A stretch of 64,000 nucleotides of DNA from Mycolicibacterium sediminis (GTDB lineage: Bacteria > Actinomycetota > Actinomycetes > Mycobacteriales > Mycobacteriaceae), in assembly GCF_010731735.1 (NCBI RefSeq), contig NZ_AP022588.1:1612001-1676000 (forward strand), read 5' to 3'. The position numbers and the translations under genes are program-made. The notes under the pieces are model-generated. The model did no database searches and was not told the DNA's origin. It saw nothing but the letters and a program-made list of their open reading frames with translations. Within the stretch, counting starts at the first letter, position 1, and each line of letters opens with the position of its first letter. Positions 16,262-24,806 of this stretch are shown in pieces.

Positions 16262-18430
16262 CTAGAAGCCAAGCCCGACGACGAGGTCCCACGGATCGGG
16301 CGCGGCCAAAGCCATCCGGCCCAGCCGCCGCGCGTGGTGCGCGGGGGTGCCGAACTCGTCGGCCCAGCTGCGCGCCCGCATCGTGGCGAGCCACAACCGG
16401 TGCTCGACGGTGACGCCGATCGCGCCGTGCAGCTGGTGGGCGGTGGTGCTCACCGAGGCGACCGCTCGGCCGACGGCGACCTTGGCCGCCGTCACCGCGA
16501 AGTCAGACTGCGGGCTGCCGAACCCGTGATCGTCGGCCGCGGCGGTGGCCAGTGCCGTCACCGCCCGTGCCCGCTCGACTTCACCGATCATCCCGGCCAG
16601 CGAATGCTGCACGGCCTGAAAGGCATTGAGCGGTCGGCCGAACTGCTGGCGTTCGCGGACGTGCGCGGTGGTCAGCTCGACCGCGGCGTCGAACGCGCCG
16701 ACGATCTGCACGCACCGCGCCCAGGCCCCGCGGCGCAGCAGTTCGTCGTACGTCTCTGCGGGCAGTCGGACCGCATCCTCGACTGCCACGTCGAACTCCA
16801 CCGCGGCGCGGGGCTCGCCCGCGGGGTTGGCCGTCGGCGTGCCGGTCCACGGCGGGAGGACCGCGACGTAGGTCGCGTCGGGTGCGCGGACGGCCAGGAG
16901 CACGGTCGCAGCCCCGGGCCACGGCACGCCGGCGGCCGTTCCGACGAGTCGGCCGCCGGACGGCTCAGTGGTGGCCAGTGCCACGGTCGCCGTACCGTCC
17001 GCGGGGAGCTTCAGGCCGGCCGTCGCCGCCAACCACCCTGCGAGGACGTCGGTTTCGGCTGCGGGCGCTGCGACGAGGTGACGCGCCAGACCGTGCAGCA
17101 CCACGGCTGCTTCGCTAACCCCTGCGTCCTGCTCGCTGGTGAGTCGCGCGAGTCCGGTGTCCTCCAGCGTGCGCCACGCGTCGTCGTCGACGGGCTCGGG
17201 CACCACCGGCGTGCTCGCCCGCGCATCGAGCGCGCGACGGCCGATGTCGTCGACGAGTTCGCGGAGTTCCGCGTTGTCCGTCGACGGAGCCTCGCGACTG
17301 CCCTTGGCCACGATGCCGCGGAGCACCTCGTTGGTGCCGCCGCGCAGGGTGAACAGCGGCGAGTGGACCCGTGCGGTCGTCAGCATGGCGCGCAGTGAAG
17401 CCGCGTCGTCGACGGCGTCGATCAGGTCGGCCGCCACCTCGACCGAGTCCTGCTCGAAGCGGGTGCCGAGGTCCTTCACCAGTGCCGCACGGACATTCGC
17501 GTCCTGGCCCTCGGTCAGCGCGCGGGCCACGGAGATCGACAGCTGGCGCACGGACACCATCCGGGCGACCAGGTCGCCGATCTCTGCAGCGGTGCGATCG
17601 TCGGTGTCCTGCGCTGCCAGCGCGCGGATGGTGCCGAAAAGCAGTGTGGCCGTGGACAGCACGCGTTCGGGTCCGCTGCGCTCGAAGCCGAGTTCCGACG
17701 TCACCTGGTGCCATCCGTCGCCGACCTCGCCGAGGAGGTCGTCGTCGGTGAGGTGGACGTCGGTGAACAGCACCTCGTTGAAGTGGTGCTCACCGTTCAT
17801 CAGCACGATGGGGTCGATCGTCACGCCGGGCAGGTCGGTCCGGACGACGAACTGGCTGAAGCCGGCGTGCCGGTGGTCGGGGTCCAGCGGGCTGGTGCGG
17901 GCGAGCACCACCATCTGATGCGCCTCGTGGGCCCCGCTGGTCCAGACCTTGGTGCCGTTGAGCGACCAGCCGTCGTCGGTGCGGGTGGCGCGGGTGGCGA
18001 CGGCGGCCAGGTCCGACCCCGCGCCGTGCTCACTCATCCCGATCGCCGAGTACAACCGGCCCTCGGCGATCCGCGGCAGTATGCGTCGGCGCTGCTCCTC
18101 GGTGCCGTAGGCGAGCAGGGCGGGGGCCACCTGGCGGTCCGCGATCCAGTGCGCCCCCACCGGGGCGCCGTGGGCGAGCAGTTCCTCGGTGACGACATAG
18201 CGGTGCAGGTAGCCGAGCCCGCGGCCGCCGTACTCGACGGGGACCGTCAGGCCGACGAAGCCGGCCTCGGCGAGCCGGATGCTGAAGGCGGCATCCCACT
18301 TGGACAGCCAGCAGTCGACGGCGGGCTGCCAGCCGAAATCGTCCTGATCGGCACGCAGGAACGTCCGCACCGCCGACCGGAGGTCGGCGAGGTCGCCGTC
18401 GTTGGCACACAATGCGTCGAATTCGCTCAC
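16262..18430 (-). CDS. Two-domain acyl-CoA dehydrogenase (FadE6-like)
   Basis: A 722-residue protein made of two acyl-CoA dehydrogenase units. The first (about 1-380) has the middle-domain signatures GMSEHGAGSDLA and the W-T-S-GA region of LNGTKVWTSGAHEAHQM. The second (about 400-720) is shorter, with ERQQFGRPLNAFQAVQHSLA and QLHGAIGVTVEHRLWL near the C-terminus. The layout and length recall M. tuberculosis FadE6 and related steroid/lipid FadE fusions, but the exact orthologue is not certain. It would oxidise an acyl-CoA at the alpha-beta position with FAD. The GTG at 18430 is used; no strong ribosome-binding site is visible. It is divergent from an AraC-type regulator starting 81 bp away, which may control it. 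Confidence 0.8.
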   Translation of the reverse strand: MSEFDALCANDGDLADLRSAVRTFLRADQDDFGWQPAVDCWLSKWDAAFSIRLAEAGFVGLTVPVEYGGRGLGYLHRYVVTEELLAHGAPVGAHWIADRQVAPALLAYGTEEQRRRILPRIAEGRLYSAIGMSEHGAGSDLAAVATRATRTDDGWSLNGTKVWTSGAHEAHQMVVLARTSPLDPDHRHAGFSQFVVRTDLPGVTIDPIVLMNGEHHFNEVLFTDVHLTDDDLLGEVGDGWHQVTSELGFERSGPERVLSTATLLFGTIRALAAQDTDDRTAAEIGDLVARMVSVRQLSISVARALTEGQDANVRAALVKDLGTRFEQDSVEVAADLIDAVDDAASLRAMLTTARVHSPLFTLRGGTNEVLRGIVAKGSREAPSTDNAELRELVDDIGRRALDARASTPVVPEPVDDDAWRTLEDTGLARLTSEQDAGVSEAAVVLHGLARHLVAAPAAETDVLAGWLAATAGLKLPADGTATVALATTEPSGGRLVGTAAGVPWPGAATVLLAVRAPDATYVAVLPPWTGTPTANPAGEPRAAVEFDVAVEDAVRLPAETYDELLRRGAWARCVQIVGAFDAAVELTTAHVRERQQFGRPLNAFQAVQHSLAGMIGEVERARAVTALATAAADDHGFGSPQSDFAVTAAKVAVGRAVASVSTTAHQLHGAIGVTVEHRLWLATMRARSWADEFGTPAHHARRLGRMALAAPDPWDLVVGLGF

Positions 18431-18511
18431 CGATCACCACAGTAGTGCGGGTTGCGAAGCAGCAGGAAAAGTCATGTCCCCGGGCGGACGGCGGCGACAT
18501 ACTCGATCACT

Positions 18512-19435
18512 GTGACCGATCAGCCGAGCCCGGGCAGCGCACCGCGGCGGGACCGCCTGCGCGAGCTGCTCGACGCCGTCGTCGACGCGGCAAACTCCGA
18601 CGTCGCCGACATGGCGCGCAGCTCGTTCGCCTCCGAGTTCCACTTCTCCCGGCAGGTCAGCCGGCTCACCGGGGAGCCGCCCGCCGCGCTGCGCCGGCGG
18701 GTCATGCTCGAGCGTGCCGCGTGGCGGCTGCAGCGTGGGGAGGGCGTCGCGGCGGTCGCCGCCGACGAGGGCTGGTCGTCGTCCGAGGTGTTCTCCCGGG
18801 CGTTTCGGCGGTCGTACGGGGTGCCGCCTTCGCAGGCCGCCGACGTCGACTTCTGGTTGACCGCCCCCAACGGTCTGCACTTTCACCCGCCGGAGTCGCT
18901 GTGGCTGCGCAGCAGCAGCGAGGACACCACGCCGGACGTATCCGGGCTGATGGTCGCGCACGACGTCGCCGACACCGAGTACCTGATCGGCTTGTCCGGC
19001 GAACTGGCCGAAGTGCAATGGCGCCAGCCCATTTCGCCCGGACAGGTGGTCCTCGACTGGGACGGCGAGGAGCCGAGCGTCGGCGCCGTCCTCGATGCGC
19101 TGGTGTGGACCAAGCAGGTGTGGCTGGCCAGCATCTGCGGGGCGGACCAACCGGGGCGCGGCGAGGTGAGGTCCGTCGCCGACCTGGCTGCCGACCACCG
19201 GGACGTCGCCGCGCGGTGGACTGCGATGATCGCCGACCACGCCGCTCGGGGCCGGTTGGGGGACACCGTGATCGACGCGCTCTGCGATCCACCGGAGTCG
19301 TTCCAGCTCTACGGGATCGTCGCGCACGTCCTGACGTACTCGGCGCACCGGCGAGAGGTGGCCCGCAGCATGCTCGCCCGCCACGGCGTCACGGCCGGCC
19401 GCGGCGACCCGTTGGACTGGATGAGGAGGAACTGA
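18512..19435 (+). CDS. AraC-type regulator fused to a DinB-like domain
   Basis: A 307-residue protein. The N-terminal part (about 12-115) has the two helix-turn-helix units of the AraC family: FASEFHFSRQVSRLTGEPP and ADEGWSSSEVFSRAFRRSYGVPP. The C-terminal part (about 150-305) looks like a DinB four-helix metal-binding domain, with ADHRDVAARW in the middle and VAHVLTYSAHRREVA supplying two of the expected His residues. Such fusions are known in actinobacteria but their ligand is not. GTG at 18512 was chosen. Its stop overlaps the start of the DHFR-like gene by one base, so the pair is one transcription unit, divergent from the FadE gene. Confidence 0.75.
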   Translation: MTDQPSPGSAPRRDRLRELLDAVVDAANSDVADMARSSFASEFHFSRQVSRLTGEPPAALRRRVMLERAAWRLQRGEGVAAVAADEGWSSSEVFSRAFRRSYGVPPSQAADVDFWLTAPNGLHFHPPESLWLRSSSEDTTPDVSGLMVAHDVADTEYLIGLSGELAEVQWRQPISPGQVVLDWDGEEPSVGAVLDALVWTKQVWLASICGADQPGRGEVRSVADLAADHRDVAARWTAMIADHAARGRLGDTVIDALCDPPESFQLYGIVAHVLTYSAHRREVARSMLARHGVTAGRGDPLDWMRRN

Positions 19436-19956
19436 TGGCCTGCGTGTACTACACCGCGTCGAGCCTGGACGGCTTCGTCGTAGACGAGGACGACAGCCTG
19501 GACTGGTTGACCAGCCGCCACCACGACCCGAAGGGACCCTTCGGCTACGAGGCGTTCGCCGAGTCCGTGGGTGCTCTGGTGATGGGGTCGGCGACGTATG
19601 AGTGGATTCTGAAGGACCAGCCCGGCGACTGGATGTACGAGCAACCGTCCTGGGTGCTGACCAGCCGGCCGGAGATCGTGGCCGACGGACACCCGGTCGA
19701 GACGTTCGACGGCACCGTCGAGGAGTTGTATCCGCACGTGGTCCGCGCCGCCGGTGACCGCGACGTGTGGCTGATGGGCGGCGGCCGGGTCGCGGCGCAG
19801 TTCGCGGCCGCGGGCCTGATCGACGAGATGGTGATGACCTATGCGCCGTGCTCGCTGGGCTCCGGAGCGCGCGTGCTGCCGACCCGATCGGAGTGGAGGC
19901 TGATGGAGTCGGCGGTGAACGGCGAGTTCCTCTGCGCGCGCTGGCTCAAGGCCTAG
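19435..19956 (+). CDS. Dihydrofolate reductase-like (RibD C-terminal family) protein
   Basis: A 173-residue protein of the RibD-C/DHFR-like superfamily: YYTASSLDGFVVDED at the N-terminus, ALVMGSATYEWIL in the middle, and the nucleotide-binding VWLMGGGRVAAQFAAAGLIDEMVM. It is probably an NADPH-dependent reductase of unknown substrate. ATG 19435 has a strong GAGGAGG site and shares one base with the stop of the AraC-DinB gene (TGATG), so translation is coupled. It is distinct from housekeeping FolA, which lacks this context. Confidence 0.8.
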   Translation: MACVYYTASSLDGFVVDEDDSLDWLTSRHHDPKGPFGYEAFAESVGALVMGSATYEWILKDQPGDWMYEQPSWVLTSRPEIVADGHPVETFDGTVEELYPHVVRAAGDRDVWLMGGGRVAAQFAAAGLIDEMVMTYAPCSLGSGARVLPTRSEWRLMESAVNGEFLCARWLKA

Positions 19957-19978
19957 GGGATTCCCGCGCCGGCCTGCG

Positions 19979-20113
19979 TCAGGCCGCGAACCCCGGGCGG
20001 AGGAATTGGTGCAGACGTCCCTGCACCCGACTCGGGTAGGTCCTCGGAGAGCCGGGGCGGCGCAGGGTGCGCGTGAACCGGTTACCGAAGACGTTCACTT
20101 CAACGGTCCACAT
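19979..20113 (-). CDS. Small 44-residue protein, unknown function
   Basis: A short gene below usual ORF cut-offs. On the minus strand an ATG at 20113 preceded by GAGGAG at a good distance opens a 44-codon frame beginning MWTVEVNVFGNRFTRTL and ending LHQFLRPGFAA, closed by TGA at 19979. It is basic, with a predicted beta strand at the start and many Arg residues; there is no membrane segment or Cys motif. It is convergent with the DHFR-like gene (23-bp gap). The strong ribosome-binding site and the protein-like N-terminus support it; I do not recognise a family. Confidence 0.55.
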   Translation of the reverse strand: MWTVEVNVFGNRFTRTLRRPGSPRTYPSRVQGRLHQFLRPGFAA

Positions 20114-20258
20114 CGTGCGCTCCTCGGTCTACTCAGCTCAGCCTAAGGCGGACAACACAGTGCGGCAGTGCATGTATTCCGGATCACGAGGTTCGGTCGA
20201 CCAGCGGTTGGTCAGGCACGTCGAACGGCCAGAACTCACCCCGGAGACCCGCGTCCGA

Positions 20259-21035
20259 CTAGGGACGGGGCCACGTCTCGGGGAGGCCGTGTCCGCCGTC
20301 GACCACCAGAACCGTTCCGGTGACGAACGACGCGCTCTCGTGGGCGAGGAACAGCACGCACGCCGACACCTCGGCGGGCGATCCGCTGCGCCCGATGGGT
20401 CCGGCCGCGGCCGCGCTCGCCTCGAAGGGGAGCTGCGAGCCGGTCTCAACGTAGCCGGGTGCGACGACGTTCACCGTGATGCCGTTCTGCACCACCTCGA
20501 GAGCCAGCGCCCGGGACAGGCCGACCATCGCCGCCTTCGCGGCCGTGTACGTCGACTGGCCGGGCATCGCGTTCACCGTCCCGGTGGTGGACCCCACCGA
20601 GACGATGCGTCCGTAGCCCGCTGCGGTCATCGCCGGCACGACCGCGCGGCACATCAGGAACGCCGTGGTGAGGTTGCGGGCCAACGCCGCGTCCCAGTCC
20701 GCGCGCGACAGGTCGGCCACGTCGCCGTCGGCGTCCCACCCCGCCGCCACCGACGTCATCCCGGCGTTGTTCACCAGGACGTCGATGCGGCCCCACCGAT
20801 CGAGCGCCGACTGCACCACCCGCTCGGCGCCGCCGTCGACCGTCAGGTCCTCGACGACCCCGACCGCGGAGTCCCCGAGTTCCGCCGCGCGCTCGTGGAC
20901 GCGGTCGGACGTTGCTCCGAGGACGACGCGACCACCCTCGGCGACGAAGTCCCGTGCGATGGCGACACCGATGCCGCCGGGAGCCCCCGCGCCGGTGACG
21001 ATGGCGACCCTGTCCTGAAAGCGCTTCGACGACAT
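20259..21035 (-). CDS. Short-chain dehydrogenase/reductase
   Basis: A 258-residue classical SDR. The cofactor loop is TGAGAPGGIG, the NNAG motif is present (DVLVNNAGM), catalytic Ser lies in VSVGSTTG and Tyr/Lys in YTAAKAA, and the C-terminus carries FVTGTVLVVDGG. It should oxidise or reduce an alcohol/ketone with NAD(P)(H). ATG 21035 was chosen; an in-frame GTG two codons upstream is equally possible. The next gene upstream on the same strand is the LacI regulator (38-bp gap), so the two may be one unit. The substrate is not readable from sequence. Confidence 0.85.
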   Translation of the reverse strand: MSSKRFQDRVAIVTGAGAPGGIGVAIARDFVAEGGRVVLGATSDRVHERAAELGDSAVGVVEDLTVDGGAERVVQSALDRWGRIDVLVNNAGMTSVAAGWDADGDVADLSRADWDAALARNLTTAFLMCRAVVPAMTAAGYGRIVSVGSTTGTVNAMPGQSTYTAAKAAMVGLSRALALEVVQNGITVNVVAPGYVETGSQLPFEASAAAAGPIGRSGSPAEVSACVLFLAHESASFVTGTVLVVDGGHGLPETWPRP

Positions 21036-21073
21036 GGTCACCGACGCTACCGATCATCGGGCCGGCTGCGCCG

Positions 21074-22105
21074 TCACCCGGATCGACGCACCACGAGTTC
21101 CGGGGTCAAGCGCTCCGACGCGGGCGACCGACCGCCGAGCAGCTCGATGAGCAATTCGATTCCGCGGCGGCCCATCTGGTGCATGGGCGAGCGGACCGTC
21201 GTCAACGGAGTGGGCATCTCCGCGGCCAGCGGCGTGTCGTTGTACCCGATCAGCGCGATGTCGTCGGGCACGCGCAGGCCGTGGTCGCGCAACACTCCGA
21301 GCGCGCCGATCGCCGCGAAGTCGTTGGTGGCGAAGATGGCGTCCGGGTAGGGCCTGCGGGAGAGGATCTTCTCCGCGGCCAACCGGCCGCCGGCAGCGTC
21401 GAAGGGCCCCCACTCGATGCGCTCCGGCGCGACGTGGAGCCCCGCCTCGGTGAACGCGTCGACCGCCCCGGTGGTCCGCTCGATGGCGGTGGAGGCGAAC
21501 GGCAACCCGGCGAGCACGGCGAGGTCGCGGCGGCCGGCGCGAACGAGATGCCGGCCCACCAGCGCGCCACCGAGCAGGTCGTCGCACGTGGCCGAGACGT
21601 AGTCCCCGCTCCGTCGTGACACGAGTACGAAGGGTTGCCCGCGCCCGGCGAACGCGGCCAACAGGGGGTCGTGGTGGTGCGCGTCGCCGAAGACGATCCC
21701 CTCGACGCGTCGCTGCAGCATCATCTCCGCCCGCTCGGCCTTCGTGGCCGGATCGTCGAGGGAGTTCGTGACGAACGTGGAGTAGCCGTTCTCCGTGGCG
21801 GCCTCCTCCACCCCCTCGTAGACCGTGGCGAGCACGAAGTCCTGCAGTCGGGGGACGAGGACGCCCACCAGGCCGGAGCGTGCGGTGCGCAGGCTGGCCG
21901 CGTGGGGGTGCGGCCGGTATTCGCGCGACTTCGCATACGCCCTGATCCGGGCGACCGTCTCCGCCGACGCCCACCGGGTGGCGGCGTCGCCCTCGGTCTT
22001 GAGGACCCGCGACACGGTGGAGGCGCTGACGCCCATCTCCTCGGCGATGACGCGCAGTGTCACCGGCGCCGGGAACGGCACCGATGCTCCGCTCGACTCG
22101 GCCAT
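21074..22105 (-). CDS. LacI-family transcriptional regulator
   Basis: A 343-residue regulator. The N-terminal helix-turn-helix (VTLRVIAEEMGVSASTVSRVL, about residues 16-36) and hinge are followed by a periplasmic-binding-protein-like effector domain, with the usual DAIFATNDFAAIGAL and PDDIALIGYNDTP segments. ATG 22105 is preceded by GAGGAGG. It faces the asparaginase gene, with a paired operator in the 199-bp gap, so it probably represses that gene and the deacetylase behind it and may control its own SDR neighbour. The effector may be a sugar, amide or imide. Confidence 0.9.
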   Translation of the reverse strand: MAESSGASVPFPAPVTLRVIAEEMGVSASTVSRVLKTEGDAATRWASAETVARIRAYAKSREYRPHPHAASLRTARSGLVGVLVPRLQDFVLATVYEGVEEAATENGYSTFVTNSLDDPATKAERAEMMLQRRVEGIVFGDAHHHDPLLAAFAGRGQPFVLVSRRSGDYVSATCDDLLGGALVGRHLVRAGRRDLAVLAGLPFASTAIERTTGAVDAFTEAGLHVAPERIEWGPFDAAGGRLAAEKILSRRPYPDAIFATNDFAAIGALGVLRDHGLRVPDDIALIGYNDTPLAAEMPTPLTTVRSPMHQMGRRGIELLIELLGGRSPASERLTPELVVRRSG

Positions 22106-22198
22106 CGCCCTCCTCACGAGGTGGCGCGTCTGCTGTGCCGCGCCTCGTCTTAGCACCTTAGCCAGACCGGGAGGCACGCCGGCGTCGTTGCATCGAAT

Positions 22199-22231
22199 TT
22201 ACACAAACGTTTGGCCCAAACGATTGTGTAA
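22199..22231. promoter_or_regulatory. LacI-type operator pair in the divergent promoter
   Basis: A 33-bp inverted repeat centred on C22215 with 16-bp arms: TTACACAAACGTTTGG and CCAAACGATTGTGTAA, differing at one pair. Each arm contains a LacI-like core (AAACGTTT and AAACGATT). It lies 74 bp before the asparaginase start and about 94 bp before the regulator start, suited to control both directions. Confidence 0.7.
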
Positions 22232-22304
22232 CGCGTTCGAGTGCGCTTGACTGGGGCATAACGAGTGACCTGGATCTCACATCTGCCGATCGGAGTCCGT
22301 CCGC

Positions 22305-23276
22305 ATGCCGCACGTCGTCGTCCTCACCAGCGGTGGAACCATCTCGTCGCGCCGCAGCGGCGATTCAGTCGTCGCCGTGGACGACGCGTCGGCGCTGCTG
22401 GCCGGTGTCGTCGTCGACGAGGGCATCTCGGTCGAGGCGCACGAGGTGGTGCGCGTCGGTTCCTACCGGATGACCCCGTCGGACATGCGGGCGATCGCCG
22501 ATGCCGTGGCCACCCACCTTCGCCGTGACGACGTGCACGGCATCGTCGTCACCCACGGCACCGACACCCTCGAGGAGACCGCGATCCTCCTCGACCTCGT
22601 GCACGACGACCCGCGCCCGGTCGCACTCACCGGTGCGCAACGCGCCGCCGACGTCGCCGACACCGATGGGCCCCGGAACATCCGGGACGCGATCACCGTC
22701 GCCGCCAGTGCCGACGCACGCGGGAGGGGGGTCGTCGTGGTGTTCGACGGTTCGATCCACGCCGCCCGGGGCGTCCGCAAGGAGCACACCGTCGACCTCG
22801 CCGCGTTCGCCAACCCGGCAGGCACGGTGGGGACGGTCCGCACCGGAACGGTGCGCATCCACAGCACCCCGGTCCGGCCGGGTGCGTTGGCGCGCCCGCG
22901 TCCCGAGTTCGACACCACCCGCGTGGACGTCGTGGCCGTCTACCCGGGCGGCGACGACGTGCTCCTGCGCGCCGCCGTCGGCGCCGGTGCCCGCGGCATC
23001 GTCCTGGTCGGTACCGGCCTCGGCAACGCTCCGGAGGGGATCGCCCGTGCCGTCGCCGAGATCGTCGCCGACGGCGTAGTGGTCGCCCTGTCGACCCGCG
23101 TCCCCGCAGGCCCGGTGCTGCCGGTGTACGGCAACGGCGGCGGTTACGACTTGGTGGCGGCGGGAGCCGTACCGGCGTCACTGCCACCATCGCAGGCCCG
23201 TATCGCCCTCGCGCTGCTGCTCTCGTCAGGCGCGACGCCGGCAGCGGTCGCCGGCGCACTCGGCGACTACGCCTGA
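22305..23276 (+). CDS. L-asparaginase-family amidohydrolase
   Basis: A 323-residue asparaginase of the bacterial type I/II fold. The first catalytic Thr lies in LTSGGTISS near residue 12 and the second triad in VTHGTDTLEE near residue 85; ALTGAQR follows. It hydrolyses asparagine or a similar amide to the acid plus ammonia. There is no signal peptide, so it is cytoplasmic. ATG 22305 was used; the ribosome-binding site is weak. It is the first gene after the LacI operator pair and is followed 40 nt later by the deacetylase-like gene. This company suggests the true substrate may be a half-amide rather than asparagine. Confidence 0.85.
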   Translation: MPHVVVLTSGGTISSRRSGDSVVAVDDASALLAGVVVDEGISVEAHEVVRVGSYRMTPSDMRAIADAVATHLRRDDVHGIVVTHGTDTLEETAILLDLVHDDPRPVALTGAQRAADVADTDGPRNIRDAITVAASADARGRGVVVVFDGSIHAARGVRKEHTVDLAAFANPAGTVGTVRTGTVRIHSTPVRPGALARPRPEFDTTRVDVVAVYPGGDDVLLRAAVGAGARGIVLVGTGLGNAPEGIARAVAEIVADGVVVALSTRVPAGPVLPVYGNGGGYDLVAAGAVPASLPPSQARIALALLLSSGATPAAVAGALGDYA

Positions 23277-23316
23277 ATCAACTCGTATTCACAACCCCTA
23301 GAAAGGAATTGGTGAC

Positions 23317-24201
23317 ATGGCCAAGGAGATCTTCGTGGCATTCGGCGTCGACGTCGACGCAGTGGGCGGCTGGCTCGGCTCCTACGGAGGCGAGGATTCG
23401 CCCGGGGACATCTCGCGCGGCATCTTCGCCGGTGAGGTCGGAGTGCCACGGCTCAACAAGCTCTTCGACCGCTACCAGCTGCCATCCACGTGGTTCTGGC
23501 CCGGGCACTCCATCGAGACCTTCCCGGAGCAGTTCGATCAGATCGTCGCCGCCGGCCACGAGATCGGCGTACACGGCTACAGCCACGAGAACCCCATTGC
23601 CATGAGCCGCGAGCAGGAGTCCGACATCCTGGATCACTGCATCTCGTTGATCGAGGACCGCTCCGGGAGGAGGCCGACCGGGTACGTGGCGCCGTGGTGG
23701 GAGTTCAGCCGGGTCACCAACGAACTGCTGATCGAACGCGGCATCTCCTACGACCACTCCCTGATGCACCGCGACTTCGAGCCGTACTACGTCCGCGTCG
23801 GTGACGAGTGGACTCCCATCGACTACGACCAGCCCGCGGCCACGTGGATGAAGCCGCTGGTGCGCGGGCAGGAGACCGACCTGGTCGAGATCCCGGCCAG
23901 CTGGTACCTCGACGACCTGCCGCCGATGATGTTCATCAAGACCAGCCCCAACAGCCACGGCTTCGTCAACCCGCGGCACATCGAGGAGATGTGGCGCGAC
24001 CAGTTCGACTGGGTGTACCGCGAAAGCGACTACGCCGTCTTCACGTTCACCATCCACCCCGACGTGTCCGGACGGCCGCAGGTGCTGCTGATGCTCGAGC
24101 GCCTGATCGAACACATCAACTCCCACGACGGAGTCACCTGGAGCACCTTCGACGGCATCGCCAAGGACTTCGTCACCCGTCGGCCGCGCGTAGCGACGTG
24201 A
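23317..24201 (+). CDS. Polysaccharide-deacetylase-fold hydrolase, HpPgdA/imidase-like
   Basis: A 294-residue NodB-fold protein without signal peptide. FGVDVDA supplies the metal-binding Asp region, HGYSHENP the metal His pair, and YVAPWWEFS and [11 protein letters not shown] the later motifs. The sequence, from [19 protein letters not shown] onwards, strongly recalls Helicobacter pylori HP0310, a cytoplasmic-type relative of PuuE allantoinase and cyclic imidases. Hydrolysis of a cyclic imide or allantoin-like ring is therefore as plausible as sugar deacetylation. AGAAAGGA precedes the ATG. It follows the asparaginase in the same unit, which fits ring opening to a half-amide and then amide hydrolysis. 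Confidence 0.8.
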   Translation: MAKEIFVAFGVDVDAVGGWLGSYGGEDSPGDISRGIFAGEVGVPRLNKLFDRYQLPSTWFWPGHSIETFPEQFDQIVAAGHEIGVHGYSHENPIAMSREQESDILDHCISLIEDRSGRRPTGYVAPWWEFSRVTNELLIERGISYDHSLMHRDFEPYYVRVGDEWTPIDYDQPAATWMKPLVRGQETDLVEIPASWYLDDLPPMMFIKTSPNSHGFVNPRHIEEMWRDQFDWVYRESDYAVFTFTIHPDVSGRPQVLLMLERLIEHINSHDGVTWSTFDGIAKDFVTRRPRVAT

Positions 24202-24208
24202 TGCCCTG

Positions 24209-24490
24209 ATGTGTGGAGCCTGCGGCGCCGGACCACACGACGAGATGGGTGCGCTGATCTCGGGCCCGCGACGGCGGGCTGCGATCGCGGCGGAGGCCGG
24301 CCGGCATGCGAGACGTCACCGCATCCGGGTCAGCGGACGGGCGTGGACCGTCTCCGGATCGACGGGCAAGGTCGACGTCTGCCGCACCTTCGACGATCTG
24401 GTCGACGTCCTCGGCCGGACCGGTCTCGACCGTGCGACGCTCCGGTCGGCCCTGCTCGATGCTGCCGGGTCGGTGTCCAGGCCGTCCTAA
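24209..24490 (+). CDS. Conserved 93-residue CxxCG protein, unknown function
   Basis: A small protein beginning MCGACGAGP, a CxxC pair at the very N-terminus, followed by a basic helix ([15 protein letters not shown]) and an acidic C-terminal helix ([13 protein letters not shown]). The codon pattern and the 7-bp spacing from the deacetylase stop suggest it belongs to the same transcription unit. The Cys pair could bind a metal or act in redox chemistry, but there is no second pair, so a zinc ribbon would need a partner. I do not recognise a named family. Confidence 0.6.
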   Translation: MCGACGAGPHDEMGALISGPRRRAAIAAEAGRHARRHRIRVSGRAWTVSGSTGKVDVCRTFDDLVDVLGRTGLDRATLRSALLDAAGSVSRPS

Positions 24491-24500
24491 CGCCGCCTGG

Positions 24501-24638
24501 CTAGGTGTTGAAGTCGGGGAGCGGGGTCTCGGGTGCCTCGTCCGCCACCACCGTCTCGTCCGCGTCGGTCGCACCGGTGACCTCGGCGGCGCGACGAAGG
24601 TTCTCGCCGGTGTTCTCGACGTGATCGGGTGTGCTCAT
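24501..24638 (-). CDS. Small acidic 45-residue protein, unknown function
   Basis: A 45-codon gene on the minus strand with an excellent ribosome-binding site (GGAGGAGAC before ATG 24638). The product starts [17 protein letters not shown] and ends [10 protein letters not shown]; it is acidic, rich in Thr, Glu and Asp, and probably disordered. The open frame reads on upstream through the antisense of the first FadE5-like gene, but that part is a shadow. It is convergent with the CxxCG gene (10 bp) and divergent from the FadE pair. No family recognised. Confidence 0.55.
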   Translation of the reverse strand: MSTPDHVENTGENLRRAAEVTGATDADETVVADEAPETPLPDFNT

Positions 24639-24806
24639 CGGGTCTCCTCCGTGGTGCTTCTCGGTGTGCTGCCGAGCGGGTACCCGTGCCTGGACGGTCC
24701 GAAGCCCGTGGTCCGACCGGTTTGCTCGGCATCGCTTCGTTTCCTGGTCGGGTGTGGACTCCGGGTCTACCCTGGGTTCGCGGGGACGGAGGCGAAAGGC
24801 ACGGCA

